DNA from: Haloarculaceae archaeon
GTDB lineage: Archaea; Halobacteriota; Halobacteria; Halobacteriales; Haloarculaceae
Direction: 5' to 3'
NCBI GenBank assembly: GCA_018609665.1
Contig: JAHENN010000028.1
Coordinates: 1-9,055, forward strand
DNA length: 9,055 nucleotides
Shown here: positions 1 to 6,342 of the stretch, one piece after another
Layout: every line of letters starts with the position of its first letter
How positions within the stretch are numbered: the first letter of the stretch is position 1
Notes under the pieces: generated by a model
What the model saw: the letters and a program-made list of their open reading frames with translations, nothing else
What the model was told of the DNA's origin: nothing
Database searches by the model: none
Program-made: the position numbers and the translations under genes

Positions 1-357
1 GACCTCCGGCGGGTCGAACGGGAGGCCCGCCGCGACCTGGCGCAGGTCACCTCGACGCTCGGCAACACCGCAGCGTTCTTTGGCCCGCTCGTCGGCGGCG
101 CGACGGTCGCCCTCGCCGACGCCGTCGGCACCGCCGAGACCCTTGAGGGCGGCGCCCCGGAGACGGCCGGACTCGGCCTCGCCGTCGGCGCGTACGTCCT
201 GCTGCTCTCGGTGCTGCTGACCGCGCTGTCGACGGGGCTCGCCCGCGGGCTCGACCGGGCGACGGTCGGCTACCGGACAGGCGCCGCGCTGCTGGCCGCC
301 ACGACGACGTATCTCGTCGCGTTCCGCGCGACCGCCATGGTGGCCGGAGGTTTATGA
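1..357 (+). CDS. TadC/GspF-like type II secretion system F family protein, C-terminal part
   Basis: The open frame runs in from the left edge and stops with TGA at 355-357, giving 118 C-terminal residues; the start is outside the window. What is seen: a basic, charged stretch (residues 1-12), then three hydrophobic segments at about 22-41, 57-78 and 93-116, separated by a short acidic loop and by the polar link GLDRATVGYR. This matches the last part of GspF/TadC/FlaJ-family membrane platform proteins, where a cytoplasmic helical domain precedes the final membrane helices. In that family the protein sits in the cell membrane and couples a secretion ATPase (GspE/TadA/FlaI type) to pilin or pseudopilin assembly. 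The ATPase gene is probably just upstream. The four membrane-anchored proteins that follow fit the accessory genes I remember behind this gene in haloarchaea. Family assignment is fairly firm; which filament it builds is unknown. Confidence 0.8.
   Translation, partial: DLRRVEREARRDLAQVTSTLGNTAAFFGPLVGGATVALADAVGTAETLEGGAPETAGLGLAVGAYVLLLSVLLTALSTGLARGLDRATVGYRTGAALLAATTTYLVAFRATAMVAGGL
345..357 (+). promoter_or_regulatory. Possible internal archaeal promoter over the end of the tadC-like gene
   Basis: The stretch GGAGGTTTATGAA covers the stop codon of the secretion gene. TTTATGAA is centred about 27 nt before the ATG at 382, the spacing of a TATA box for a leaderless haloarchaeal transcript. 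The 24 nt between the stop and ATG 382 contain no Shine-Dalgarno. A GGAGG at 346-350 lies 3 nt before an ATG at 354, but that frame does not look coding. This is inference from spacing only; read-through from upstream is equally possible. Confidence 0.35.
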
Positions 358-381
358 ACGAGACCGCGACCAACCCGCCAC

Positions 382-846
382 ATGTTCGAGGCGCCAGTCG
401 ACGCCTGGTACGTCTGGGTCGGGCTCGCGGTCGTCGCCGGCACGGCCGCGAGCGTCGTGACCGCGATGCCGGCCGCGGCACCGCCGGACGCGACGGGGGC
501 CGCCGAGACGGTCGATGTCGTCGCTGCCGCCGACCACGCCACGGTCGAGGAGCGACCGCTGCCGAACGCCGAGGCGATGCGCGTTGGCGTCGACTCGCTG
601 TCGCTCCGCGGCCCCGGCGGGACGACCCACGCCCGGTTCGGGTACGGCCCCGTGACGCCGGCCGAAGACGGTCCGCTGGCGGCGGTGCTGCACGGAACGC
701 CGCCGGAGCGCGCCTTCGATTCGCCGGCCGCGTTCCGACGTGCCGCCGCCGCCGAGCGCGACCGTCGGCCGCGGTGGACCGACGCCGACCGCCTCGTCGT
801 CAGACGGATTCGATGGGAGGAGGTCGATGTCGTCCTCGTCGGATAG
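382..846 (+). CDS. DUF7283 family protein, single-pass membrane protein
   Basis: This is 154 residues. It begins MFEAPVDAWYVWVG, and residues 8-29 form one hydrophobic segment ending near AMP; the rest is a soluble domain ending in RRIRWEEVDVVLVG. From memory the DAWYVW start and the R-x-x-W-E-x-V-D-V-V-L-V-G tail are signatures of the haloarchaeal DUF7283 family, found directly after the TadC-like gene. Function is unknown. The topology suggests a membrane-tethered component whose domain sits outside the cell, but the orientation is inferred. The ATG at 382 is chosen because the family starts just before this membrane helix and there is no better in-frame start. The gene begins 24 nt after the upstream stop, and its last 20 nt overlap the next gene, implying translational coupling. 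No cysteine is present. Confidence 0.75.
   Translation: MFEAPVDAWYVWVGLAVVAGTAASVVTAMPAAAPPDATGAAETVDVVAAADHATVEERPLPNAEAMRVGVDSLSLRGPGGTTHARFGYGPVTPAEDGPLAAVLHGTPPERAFDSPAAFRRAAAAERDRRPRWTDADRLVVRRIRWEEVDVVLVG
815..824 (+). promoter_or_regulatory. Strong ribosome binding site for the DUF7285 gene
   Basis: GGGAGGAGGT, an excellent match to the archaeal anti-Shine-Dalgarno, lies inside the end of the DUF7283 gene and ends 2 nt before the ATG at 827. It decides this start over the earlier in-frame ATG at 740, which would add 29 residues of non-coding character. A strong site inside an upstream gene indicates internal initiation on a polycistronic mRNA. Confidence 0.75.
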
Positions 847-1225
847 GGCGCAGACGGAGCCGCTTGCCGCCCTCGTCGCCGTCTTCGCGCTCGGCGTCGG
901 GCTGTCGCTCTACGCCGGGGCGATTGACGCGACGCTGCCGGCGCTGACGACCGACCGGGAGATGGCGCCGTACGCCGCCGACCGGCTCGTCGCCGAATCG
1001 TCGGCCTTCGGCGCCGTCGTGCCGCCGCTCGAGGGCCACCTCGCCGCGGCCCGGCCGACGGGATACGAACTGAACGCCTCGGTCCGGACCGACGAGGGCA
1101 CCTGGTCCGCCGGCCCCGGCCGGCCGCCGACCCCGGAGTGCGTCGACCGCCACGTCACCGTCCGCGTCGCCCCCGGTCGTGTCCGGCCCGGACTCCTGGA
1201 GGTGTGCGTGTGGCCCGCGGCGTGA
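827..1225 (+). CDS. DUF7285 family protein, pilin-like membrane protein
   Basis: This is 132 residues. The N-terminus is SSSSDRAQTEPLAALVAVFA, with a membrane segment at about 13-30 followed by an extracytoplasmic-looking domain. The RAQTEPLAALVAVF start is what I recall of haloarchaeal DUF7285. The short polar leader ending Arg-Ala, then Gln-Thr-Glu and a hydrophobic helix, resembles prepilin-peptidase (PibD) substrates, so a pseudopilin role is plausible but unproven. Two cysteines, Cys105 and Cys127, flank the last conserved strands; cysteines are rare in haloarchaeal proteins, so a disulfide in an exported domain is possible. The start follows a strong GGAGG site. The gene overlaps DUF7283 by 20 nt and the next gene by 16 nt, placing it in one operon with the secretion platform gene. 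Confidence 0.75.
   Translation: MSSSSDRAQTEPLAALVAVFALGVGLSLYAGAIDATLPALTTDREMAPYAADRLVAESSAFGAVVPPLEGHLAAARPTGYELNASVRTDEGTWSAGPGRPPTPECVDRHVTVRVAPGRVRPGLLEVCVWPAA
1198..1203 (+). promoter_or_regulatory. Ribosome binding site for the DUF7284 gene
   Basis: GGAGGT lies inside the end of the DUF7285 gene. In-frame GTG codons at 1204, 1210 and 1222 compete as starts; 1210 has the usual 6-nt spacing, 1204 abuts the site, and 1222 would form a GTGA overlap but is 18 nt away. Confidence 0.65.
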
Positions 1226-1986
1226 GCACCGTCATCGACGTGGCGGTCTGTCTGCTGCTCGTCGGGGCGGCGCTGGCGACGCTGTCCGGGATTCCACAGT
1301 CGCCGGCCGCGGCCGGGGTCGACGCCGACGCTGCCGCCCGAACCGTTGCGACGACGACGACCGGCGTCCCCGTCGACGGGCGGACGCGACACGGCACGCT
1401 CGCGACGCACCTGGCGGGCGCCGCCGTCGCTGGCGCGACGCTCGAGGACCGTCGGCTCGTCGAGACGGCCTACCCCGGGGCGGTCGCCGACGCGACCGCG
1501 GCGGCGACCGGCGACCGGGTGTTCGTCACCGCCGACTGGGAGCCGTATCCGGACGCGGCGGTCTCCGGACACCTCGCGGCGGGGCGCCGACCCCCGGAGA
1601 GCGCCGACGTGGCCGCGACGACGCTCGTCGTCGACAGCGGCGTCGACGCCCCGACGGCCCCGACGTTCGACGCGCTCGCCCGCGAACTCGCGGCCGCCGT
1701 CGTCGACCGGCTGTTCCCGCCGCGGCGCACCCGCGCGGCGCTCGTCGACCCGCGAACGTCGGCCCGGGCCGCGGCGCGGTACCGGACCGCGGCCGCCCGA
1801 CTCGGGGTCGACGTCGACCGGCCGGTCGCCGACGCCGACGCCGTGGCGGCAAACGAGGCGCTCGCCGCCGGGCTCGCCGCCCGATTCGAGCCGGAACTGC
1901 GCGACCGGTACCGGACGCCGGAGGCGGCCGCTGCCGCGCTCACGGTCGAGGAGGTCGAGGTCGTCGTCAGGCGGTGGGAGCGATGA
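1210..1986 (+). CDS. DUF7284 family protein, pilin-like membrane protein
   Basis: With the GTG start at 1210 this is 258 residues. It begins MARGVSTVIDVAVCLLLVGA: a three-residue basic leader, then a hydrophobic helix to about residue 26. This closely resembles haloarchaeal type IV pilins (Arg-Gly or Arg-Ala followed by Val-Ser and a helix) and is what I recall of DUF7284. The remaining roughly 230 residues are Ala- and Asp-rich, with a helical C-terminal half (about 153-258) that looks partly amphipathic and ends EEVEVVVRRWER. The only cysteine, Cys13, is inside the membrane helix. Function is unknown; a minor pilin or filament-assembly factor is the best inference. The start is chosen from GGAGGT spacing; the GTG at 1222 is an alternative four residues shorter. 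It overlaps the preceding gene by 16 nt and the following one by 4 nt. Confidence 0.75.
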   Translation: MARGVSTVIDVAVCLLLVGAALATLSGIPQSPAAAGVDADAAARTVATTTTGVPVDGRTRHGTLATHLAGAAVAGATLEDRRLVETAYPGAVADATAAATGDRVFVTADWEPYPDAAVSGHLAAGRRPPESADVAATTLVVDSGVDAPTAPTFDALARELAAAVVDRLFPPRRTRAALVDPRTSARAAARYRTAAARLGVDVDRPVADADAVAANEALAAGLAARFEPELRDRYRTPEAAAAALTVEEVEVVVRRWER

Positions 1987-4898
1987 ACGACCGGGCCCGC
2001 GTTCCGTTCGCGCTCGTCGGCGTGCTCGTGCTCGTCTCGAGCACGACGCTGGCCGCGACGGTCGTCACCGACGACCCCTCCTCGACCCTCGCGGTCGACC
2101 GTGCCATGGACGGCGCGACGGACGAGACGGTGACGGCCCTGCGGACCGCGGCGGACGACGCGGCGACCCAAACGGCGTCGAACCCGGTCACCGCCCCCGC
2201 GAACACCACCGCTGGCCGCGCTCTCGACGAGGACCGGCCGTTCCGGGACGCGCTCCGGCTACGGACTTACTTCCTGGCGCGGGACCGTCTTGAGACGGTC
2301 GCGGTGCGCCGCGGCGGCGTCGTCGCCAACGCCTCGCTGCCGCCGGTCGAGCCGACGACGGAGGGCTACCGGTCGGCGATCGAACGCGTCCGCGTCGAGC
2401 GGGCCGGGCCGAACGGGACGGCGCTTCGCGTCGAGATACGCGGCGTCCGGTTGACCGGTACCCACGAGGGCCGGACCGTCGCCAGCGAGGAGCTGTCGCC
2501 GACGTTCGTGGTCGCGAACCCGGCGTTGCTGCTGCACGACCGGACCGAGCGCTTCGAGCGGCGGGCGAACGCGCCGGTGACTCGCCCCGGCCTCGCACAG
2601 CGGCTCACGGCCCGGCTCTACCCCATCGCGTGGACCCGCGGTTACGCGCAGTACGGCGGCGCGCCGATAGCCAACGTCATCGCGACCCGCCACGTCGAGT
2701 TCGCGACGAACGACGCCCTGCTGGCCGAGCAGCGGGCGGCCTTCGGGACGGCCGACCCAGAGGGCGACCGGGGAGTCGCCGCCGCCGGCCGCCGGGTCGC
2801 GACCGAGGACCTGATAGCGGGAACGAAACTCAACGACCGGTGGACGGAAATCGTCCTCTCGGAGCCGGACGGTTCCGACTCGGCCGCGGCGTCGCGACGG
2901 CGCCGCGACGACTGGCGCGAGCCGCCGGCCGACCCGTCGGTCACGGTCGGCGTCAACGCCTCCGCGGACCGTGCCTTCGCCGACGCCGTCGGCATCGACG
3001 GCGGCGACGACCTCGCCCGGGCAATCGAGCGTGCTCACACGGTCCAGGCGCGGACCGTCGTCGAGACCTCCCGCCTGGGGAGCGACGTCCGGCAGACCGG
3101 GCGGCCGGGCGGCTCGTGGCGCTTCGTCGGCGAGCGGACCACGCGCCGCGTGACGCTCGAGCCGACCGGCGGTCGGCCGCCGACCGCCCCGGGCTGGGAG
3201 ACCAGAGACGGTGCGTCGTTCCGGGCCACGGAGGTCGAGACGACGACGCGGTCGTGGCGGCGCGACGACGAGCGGACGACGACGACGGAGGTCGTCGAGC
3301 GGACCTACCACGTCCGCGTCGCGGTCCAGGCGCGCACCGTCCCGGTCCGTGGTGCTCCGGAGGGCTCCCTCGACGGGGCGCTGTCGGGGGCGACCGAGCG
3401 CGCCGTCGACGACGCCGCCGACGAGGCTGGCGGGGTGACGGGTGCAGCGAGGCGGGCGGTCGCCGGCGACGACGCCTCGGCGACCGCGAACGCGACCGCC
3501 GACCCGACCGTCGACCGGGCGACCGTCGAGGCCGACGTTCGGACGCTCCGGGAGCGGACCCGGTCCCTCTCGACGACCGTCCCGGCGACCGAACTGGCGG
3601 CGGGTCGGGTCAACCCGCCCCGGCGACTCCACGAGACCCTGACCGCCCGTCGCGACAGGCTGCGCGGCGAGGCCGACCGGTCGGCCGCCGAGCGGGCCCG
3701 CGTGGCGGCGCGCGTGGCGTATCTGGACGCGCTCGACCGACGCCTCGCCGCGCGGGCGGAGCGACACGAGACTGTGAACCGCGGCGTCGGCGACGAACTC
3801 GCCGACCACATCGACCCGGCACGGCTCGACGGCGCGCTTGCGGCCCACCGTTCGGCCTCGCGGTCGCCGTCGAAGCGCTACGAGGACCCGGCGGGGAACC
3901 TCTCGCTGGCCGTCGAGACCGGCCCGTCGTACCTCCCTACCAGCCCGGTCCGGCGCGACCAGATCGACGCCCGCGGCGGAGGGACGGTCCACCCGCTGGC
4001 GACCCGGAACCTGAACGTCTTCGCCTCCCCGCACGGACAGATCGTGGAGTCGATCTTCGACCGATTGCCGGTTCTCGGTGACGACACCGTCTCGCTCGCG
4101 ACGGCCGCGCAGGTCCTCGCCGAGCTGGACGGCGACGAGCCGCGGTACGACGCCCTGCGGGCGGAGGTCGCGGGCGCGAATCGCCACGTCCGGGGTGAAC
4201 TGGTCGCCGCGATGACCGCCGAAGGGGTGTCCGAGTCGGCGGCGCGGGCAGCGCTGGAGACCGACGCCTCGACCGCCGCCGAGGCGAAGGCGCTGGCCAA
4301 CGGCTCGGCGTCGGAGCGAGCCGTCGAGCGGGTCGGCGGCGACGGGGTCGACCGGGACCGTCTGCGCGTCAGGCTCCGGACGGCCCGCGAGGCGGCACTG
4401 ACCGACGAGGCGGCCAGGCCCTCCCTGTCGGCGACCGACGGGGCCGCCGAGGCGCTGAAGGAAGAACTCCGGGCGGGGTTGCAGTCGACCGCCGAGACGG
4501 GCGCCGAGACGGCCATCGAGAAGGGGAAGCGGCGGGTGCTCGGCGACCGGCTGGGCTCGCTGCCGGCCGGACTGCCGCTGGCACCGCCGCTGACCGGCTG
4601 GTACGCGACCGCCAACGTCTGGTACGTCGAGACCGCCGGCACCTACGAGCGGTTCGTCGTCCGGAGCGACCGCGGCGACGCCCGGGGACCGACCGCCTAC
4701 TTCCGGGAGGGGCGGGTGTCCTGGCTCGACCACGGCGACCGGCGGCTGCGGCTCGGCCGCGACGACCGCGTCTCCTTCCGGACGGAGACGGTCGTCGTGG
4801 TCGTGGTTCCGCCCGGCCGGAGCGGCGTCGGCGACACCGACGGCGTCCCCGACGAGCGCTCGCCGGGATGGCCGCCGGACGAGGAGGGCGACGGGTGA
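1983..4898 (+). CDS. DUF7286 family protein, large membrane-anchored exported protein
   Basis: This is 971 residues and starts by an ATGA overlap with the stop of the DUF7284 gene, with a weak GGTGG at 1973-1977. It begins NDRARVPFALVGVLVLVSS: a short charged leader then one membrane helix (about 7-27). The RARVPFALVGVL start is what I recall of haloarchaeal DUF7286. Seven N-x-S/T sequons (N74, N116, N144, N325, N503, N639, N773) and the absence of any cysteine fit a large surface glycoprotein. Residues 545-600 are highly charged and helical, coiled-coil-like; residues 700-850 are Ala/Glu-rich helices; residues about 855-885 are a hydrophobic, proline-rich turn (LPAGLPLAPPLTGWY) that might be a second membrane or membrane-surface segment; a beta-rich end contains a run of six valines (937-942). 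No enzymatic motif was recognised. Placement at the end of the cluster suggests a filament-associated or cell-surface structural role. Confidence 0.78.
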   Translation: MNDRARVPFALVGVLVLVSSTTLAATVVTDDPSSTLAVDRAMDGATDETVTALRTAADDAATQTASNPVTAPANTTAGRALDEDRPFRDALRLRTYFLARDRLETVAVRRGGVVANASLPPVEPTTEGYRSAIERVRVERAGPNGTALRVEIRGVRLTGTHEGRTVASEELSPTFVVANPALLLHDRTERFERRANAPVTRPGLAQRLTARLYPIAWTRGYAQYGGAPIANVIATRHVEFATNDALLAEQRAAFGTADPEGDRGVAAAGRRVATEDLIAGTKLNDRWTEIVLSEPDGSDSAAASRRRRDDWREPPADPSVTVGVNASADRAFADAVGIDGGDDLARAIERAHTVQARTVVETSRLGSDVRQTGRPGGSWRFVGERTTRRVTLEPTGGRPPTAPGWETRDGASFRATEVETTTRSWRRDDERTTTTEVVERTYHVRVAVQARTVPVRGAPEGSLDGALSGATERAVDDAADEAGGVTGAARRAVAGDDASATANATADPTVDRATVEADVRTLRERTRSLSTTVPATELAAGRVNPPRRLHETLTARRDRLRGEADRSAAERARVAARVAYLDALDRRLAARAERHETVNRGVGDELADHIDPARLDGALAAHRSASRSPSKRYEDPAGNLSLAVETGPSYLPTSPVRRDQIDARGGGTVHPLATRNLNVFASPHGQIVESIFDRLPVLGDDTVSLATAAQVLAELDGDEPRYDALRAEVAGANRHVRGELVAAMTAEGVSESAARAALETDASTAAEAKALANGSASERAVERVGGDGVDRDRLRVRLRTAREAALTDEAARPSLSATDGAAEALKEELRAGLQSTAETGAETAIEKGKRRVLGDRLGSLPAGLPLAPPLTGWYATANVWYVETAGTYERFVVRSDRGDARGPTAYFREGRVSWLDHGDRRLRLGRDDRVSFRTETVVVVVVPPGRSGVGDTDGVPDERSPGWPPDEEGDG

Positions 4899-4948
4899 CC
4901 GGTCGCCCTGCTTCCCGCCCGCGACGCGGCCCCCGAACGCAACCGGGA

Positions 4949-4956
4949 GTCTTAGG
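4949..4956 (+). promoter_or_regulatory. Possible promoter for the DUF5791-SDR unit
   Basis: The 93 nt between the DUF7286 stop (4898) and ATG 4992 contain no Shine-Dalgarno. GTCTTAGG is the only A/T-leaning block and lies about 40 nt before the ATG, so a transcript starting near 4979 would have a leader of roughly a dozen bases. This is a weak TATA match, supported mainly by the need for a promoter in this gap. No clear terminator hairpin with a T tract was seen in the gap. Confidence 0.3.
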
Positions 4957-4991
4957 GGCCGAGCCGCCGAAGCACCGCACAACGAACCGGA

Positions 4992-5417
4992 ATGTTCCAC
5001 GAGATCACCGACGACCCCGGCTCGAAGACGCCGGCGGAGCTCCACGAACTGTACGAGGCGGAACTGCTGGACGTCGTCGACCGGCACGGCCTCGAGGCCG
5101 TGGCCGCGGCGTCGGCCGTCGACGAGGCGACGCTGCGTGCGCTCCGCGACGGCGACTCGCCCGAACTGGAACTGGAGGCCGCCGCGTCAGTACTGGCGGT
5201 GGCCGACGACGCGCCGGACGCCGACACCATCGCGACGGTCTCCCGGGATGCCCTGCTGATGGGCATGACGACGGCGGTACTGGACGTCGAGGCCGTCGCG
5301 TCCGGCCTCGGGGGCGACCTCGAGGCCCGCGAGATACAGTCGAAGGTCGAGGGACGGTTCCCGATGACCCTCGAGGAGTTCGCGCTCCTCCACCGGTACA
5401 TCGACAGCAGGACGTGA
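4992..5417 (+). CDS. DUF5791 family protein, small acidic cytoplasmic protein
   Basis: This is 141 residues with no signal peptide or membrane helix. The sequence is strongly acidic and helical: an N-terminal helix (about 13-30, TPAELHELYEAEL), a helix-turn-helix-like stretch (about 35-60, GLEAVAAASAVDEATLRALRDG), then ALLMGMTTAVLDVEAVA (about 85-101), and a C-terminal part ending TLEEFALLHRYIDS. I match this from memory to the haloarchaeal DUF5791 family, whose function is unknown. The residues around 35-60 read like 'VDEATLRALRDGDSPEL', similar in style to the short recognition modules of XRE-like regulators, but I would not call it a DNA-binding protein on this basis. ATG 4992 follows a 93-nt gap without a ribosome binding site. 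The SDR gene starts 2 nt after its stop, so the two are almost certainly co-transcribed. Confidence 0.72.
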   Translation: MFHEITDDPGSKTPAELHELYEAELLDVVDRHGLEAVAAASAVDEATLRALRDGDSPELELEAAASVLAVADDAPDADTIATVSRDALLMGMTTAVLDVEAVASGLGGDLEAREIQSKVEGRFPMTLEEFALLHRYIDSRT

Positions 5418-5419
5418 CG

Positions 5420-6295
5420 ATGCGGGTCGCGATACTCGGCTGCGGCTACGTCGGCTGCGAGCTGGCTCGGCAGCTCCGGCCGGACCACGAGGTCGTCGGT
5501 GTCCGTCGCTCTGAGGCGGGGCTGGCGGCCGTCGAGGCGACCGGCGCCGAGGCGGTGCGGGCGGACGTGACGGACGCGGCCGCGCTCGAGCGGGTCCCGG
5601 ACGCCGACGCGCTGGTCTTCGCGGCCTCCTCCGGCGGCCGGGGCGCCGAGGCCGCCGAGCGGGTCTACGTCGACGGCCTGCGGACGGTCATCGAGACGTT
5701 CGGCGCCCGCGAGTCGCCGCCGGAGCGGCTCGTCTACACCTCGAGCACGGGCGTCTACGGCGACCACGACGGCGGCTGGGTCGACGAGACGACGCCGCTC
5801 GACCCGACGACGGCGAAGACCGAGGTGCTGGCGGAGGCCGAGCGACTCGCCCGCGAACTCGCGCCGGAGTTCGGCATCGACGGCGGCGTCGCCCGGTTCG
5901 CGGGGCTGTACGGCCCGGACCGCTACCGGCTGGACCGGTATCTCGAGGGGCCCGTCACCGAGGGGTATCTGAACATGATCCACCGCGACGACGCGGCGGG
6001 GGTCGTCCGGTTCATGCTCGGGTCGACCGACGAGGAGCTCCTGCTGGCGGTCGACGACGAGCCGGTCGACAAGTGGGAGTTCGCGGACTGGCTGGCCGAC
6101 GCCTGCGACGTCGAGCGGCCCCCGAAACGCACGAAGGCCGAGCGGCTCGCGGACGACGACCTCTCGGCGGCCGCCCGGCGCCGCGTCCGGACGAGCAAGC
6201 GCTGCTCGAACGACCGCCTCCGGGCGCTGGGCTACGAGTTCCGGTATCCGACCTACCGCGAGGGATACCGTCCGGCAGCCGAGGCGCACCGGTAA
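5420..6295 (+). CDS. SDR-type NAD(P)-binding oxidoreductase or epimerase-like protein (YeeZ-like)
   Basis: This is 291 residues and starts 2 nt after the DUF5791 stop. The Rossmann glycine motif GCGYVG is at residues 7-12 at the very N-terminus. It is followed by VVGVRR (25-30), whose arginines suggest NADP(H) preference, then an Asp (D49) ending the third strand, and LVFAASSGG (65-73). LVYTSSTGVYGDHDGGWVDE (104-123) and RFAGLYGPDR (159-168) are typical of extended or atypical SDRs; NMIHRDDAA (185-193) is the usual late motif. The canonical catalytic Tyr-x3-Lys is not intact: K133 in DPTTAKTEVL is present, but the position four before it is Pro. This matches atypical SDRs such as bacterial YeeZ, whose activity is poorly defined. 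The C-terminal SNDRLRALGYEFRYPTYREG is typical of this subgroup. It is soluble and cytoplasmic. The substrate is unknown; calling it an epimerase would be over-reach. Confidence 0.85.
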   Translation: MRVAILGCGYVGCELARQLRPDHEVVGVRRSEAGLAAVEATGAEAVRADVTDAAALERVPDADALVFAASSGGRGAEAAERVYVDGLRTVIETFGARESPPERLVYTSSTGVYGDHDGGWVDETTPLDPTTAKTEVLAEAERLARELAPEFGIDGGVARFAGLYGPDRYRLDRYLEGPVTEGYLNMIHRDDAAGVVRFMLGSTDEELLLAVDDEPVDKWEFADWLADACDVERPPKRTKAERLADDDLSAAARRRVRTSKRCSNDRLRALGYEFRYPTYREGYRPAAEAHR

Positions 6296-6310
6296 AAATG
6301 TTGGCCCGAA

Positions 6311-6325
6311 GAAACTTGTTGCAAC
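6311..6325 (+). promoter_or_regulatory. Promoter and palindrome ahead of the DHH phosphoesterase gene
   Basis: The 47 nt between the SDR stop and ATG 6343 are more than half A/T, in sharp contrast to the surroundings. GAAACTTGTT is centred about 27 nt before the ATG, fitting a BRE/TATA pair for a leaderless transcript. The perfect palindrome GTTGCAAC (6318-6325), extendable with one mismatched pair to 6315-6328, sits at or just after it and could be an operator. Confidence 0.45.
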
Positions 6326-6342
6326 GAGAAAAACCATGACGT

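Noticed and set aside
354..947. A + strand frame starting at ATG 354, 3 nt after a GGAGG and overlapping the stop of the secretion gene.
   Set aside because: The translation is a low-complexity Arg-rich shadow with no family resemblance, and it conflicts with the recognisable DUF7283 and DUF7285 frames. The ATG falls within the probable TATA element.
1179..1982. In-frame upstream extension of the DUF7286 gene to an ATG at 1179.
   Set aside because: The added 268 residues are the Arg-rich shadow of the DUF7284 gene. The ATGA overlap at 1983 gives a start directly before a typical membrane helix.
4899..4991. Possible tRNA or small RNA in the gap after the DUF7286 gene.
   Set aside because: No cloverleaf arms, T-loop sequence or stable hairpin with a conserved loop could be found, and the gap is adequately explained as a promoter region.
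2259..5087. A very long minus-strand open frame (942 codons) opposite the DUF7286 gene, and other long minus-strand frames such as 6012-7913 and 7276-8907.
   Set aside because: In G+C-rich DNA stop codons are rare in shadow frames. The translations are Arg/Gly/Pro-rich with no recognisable motif, while the + strand frames show family signatures and the expected third-position bias.
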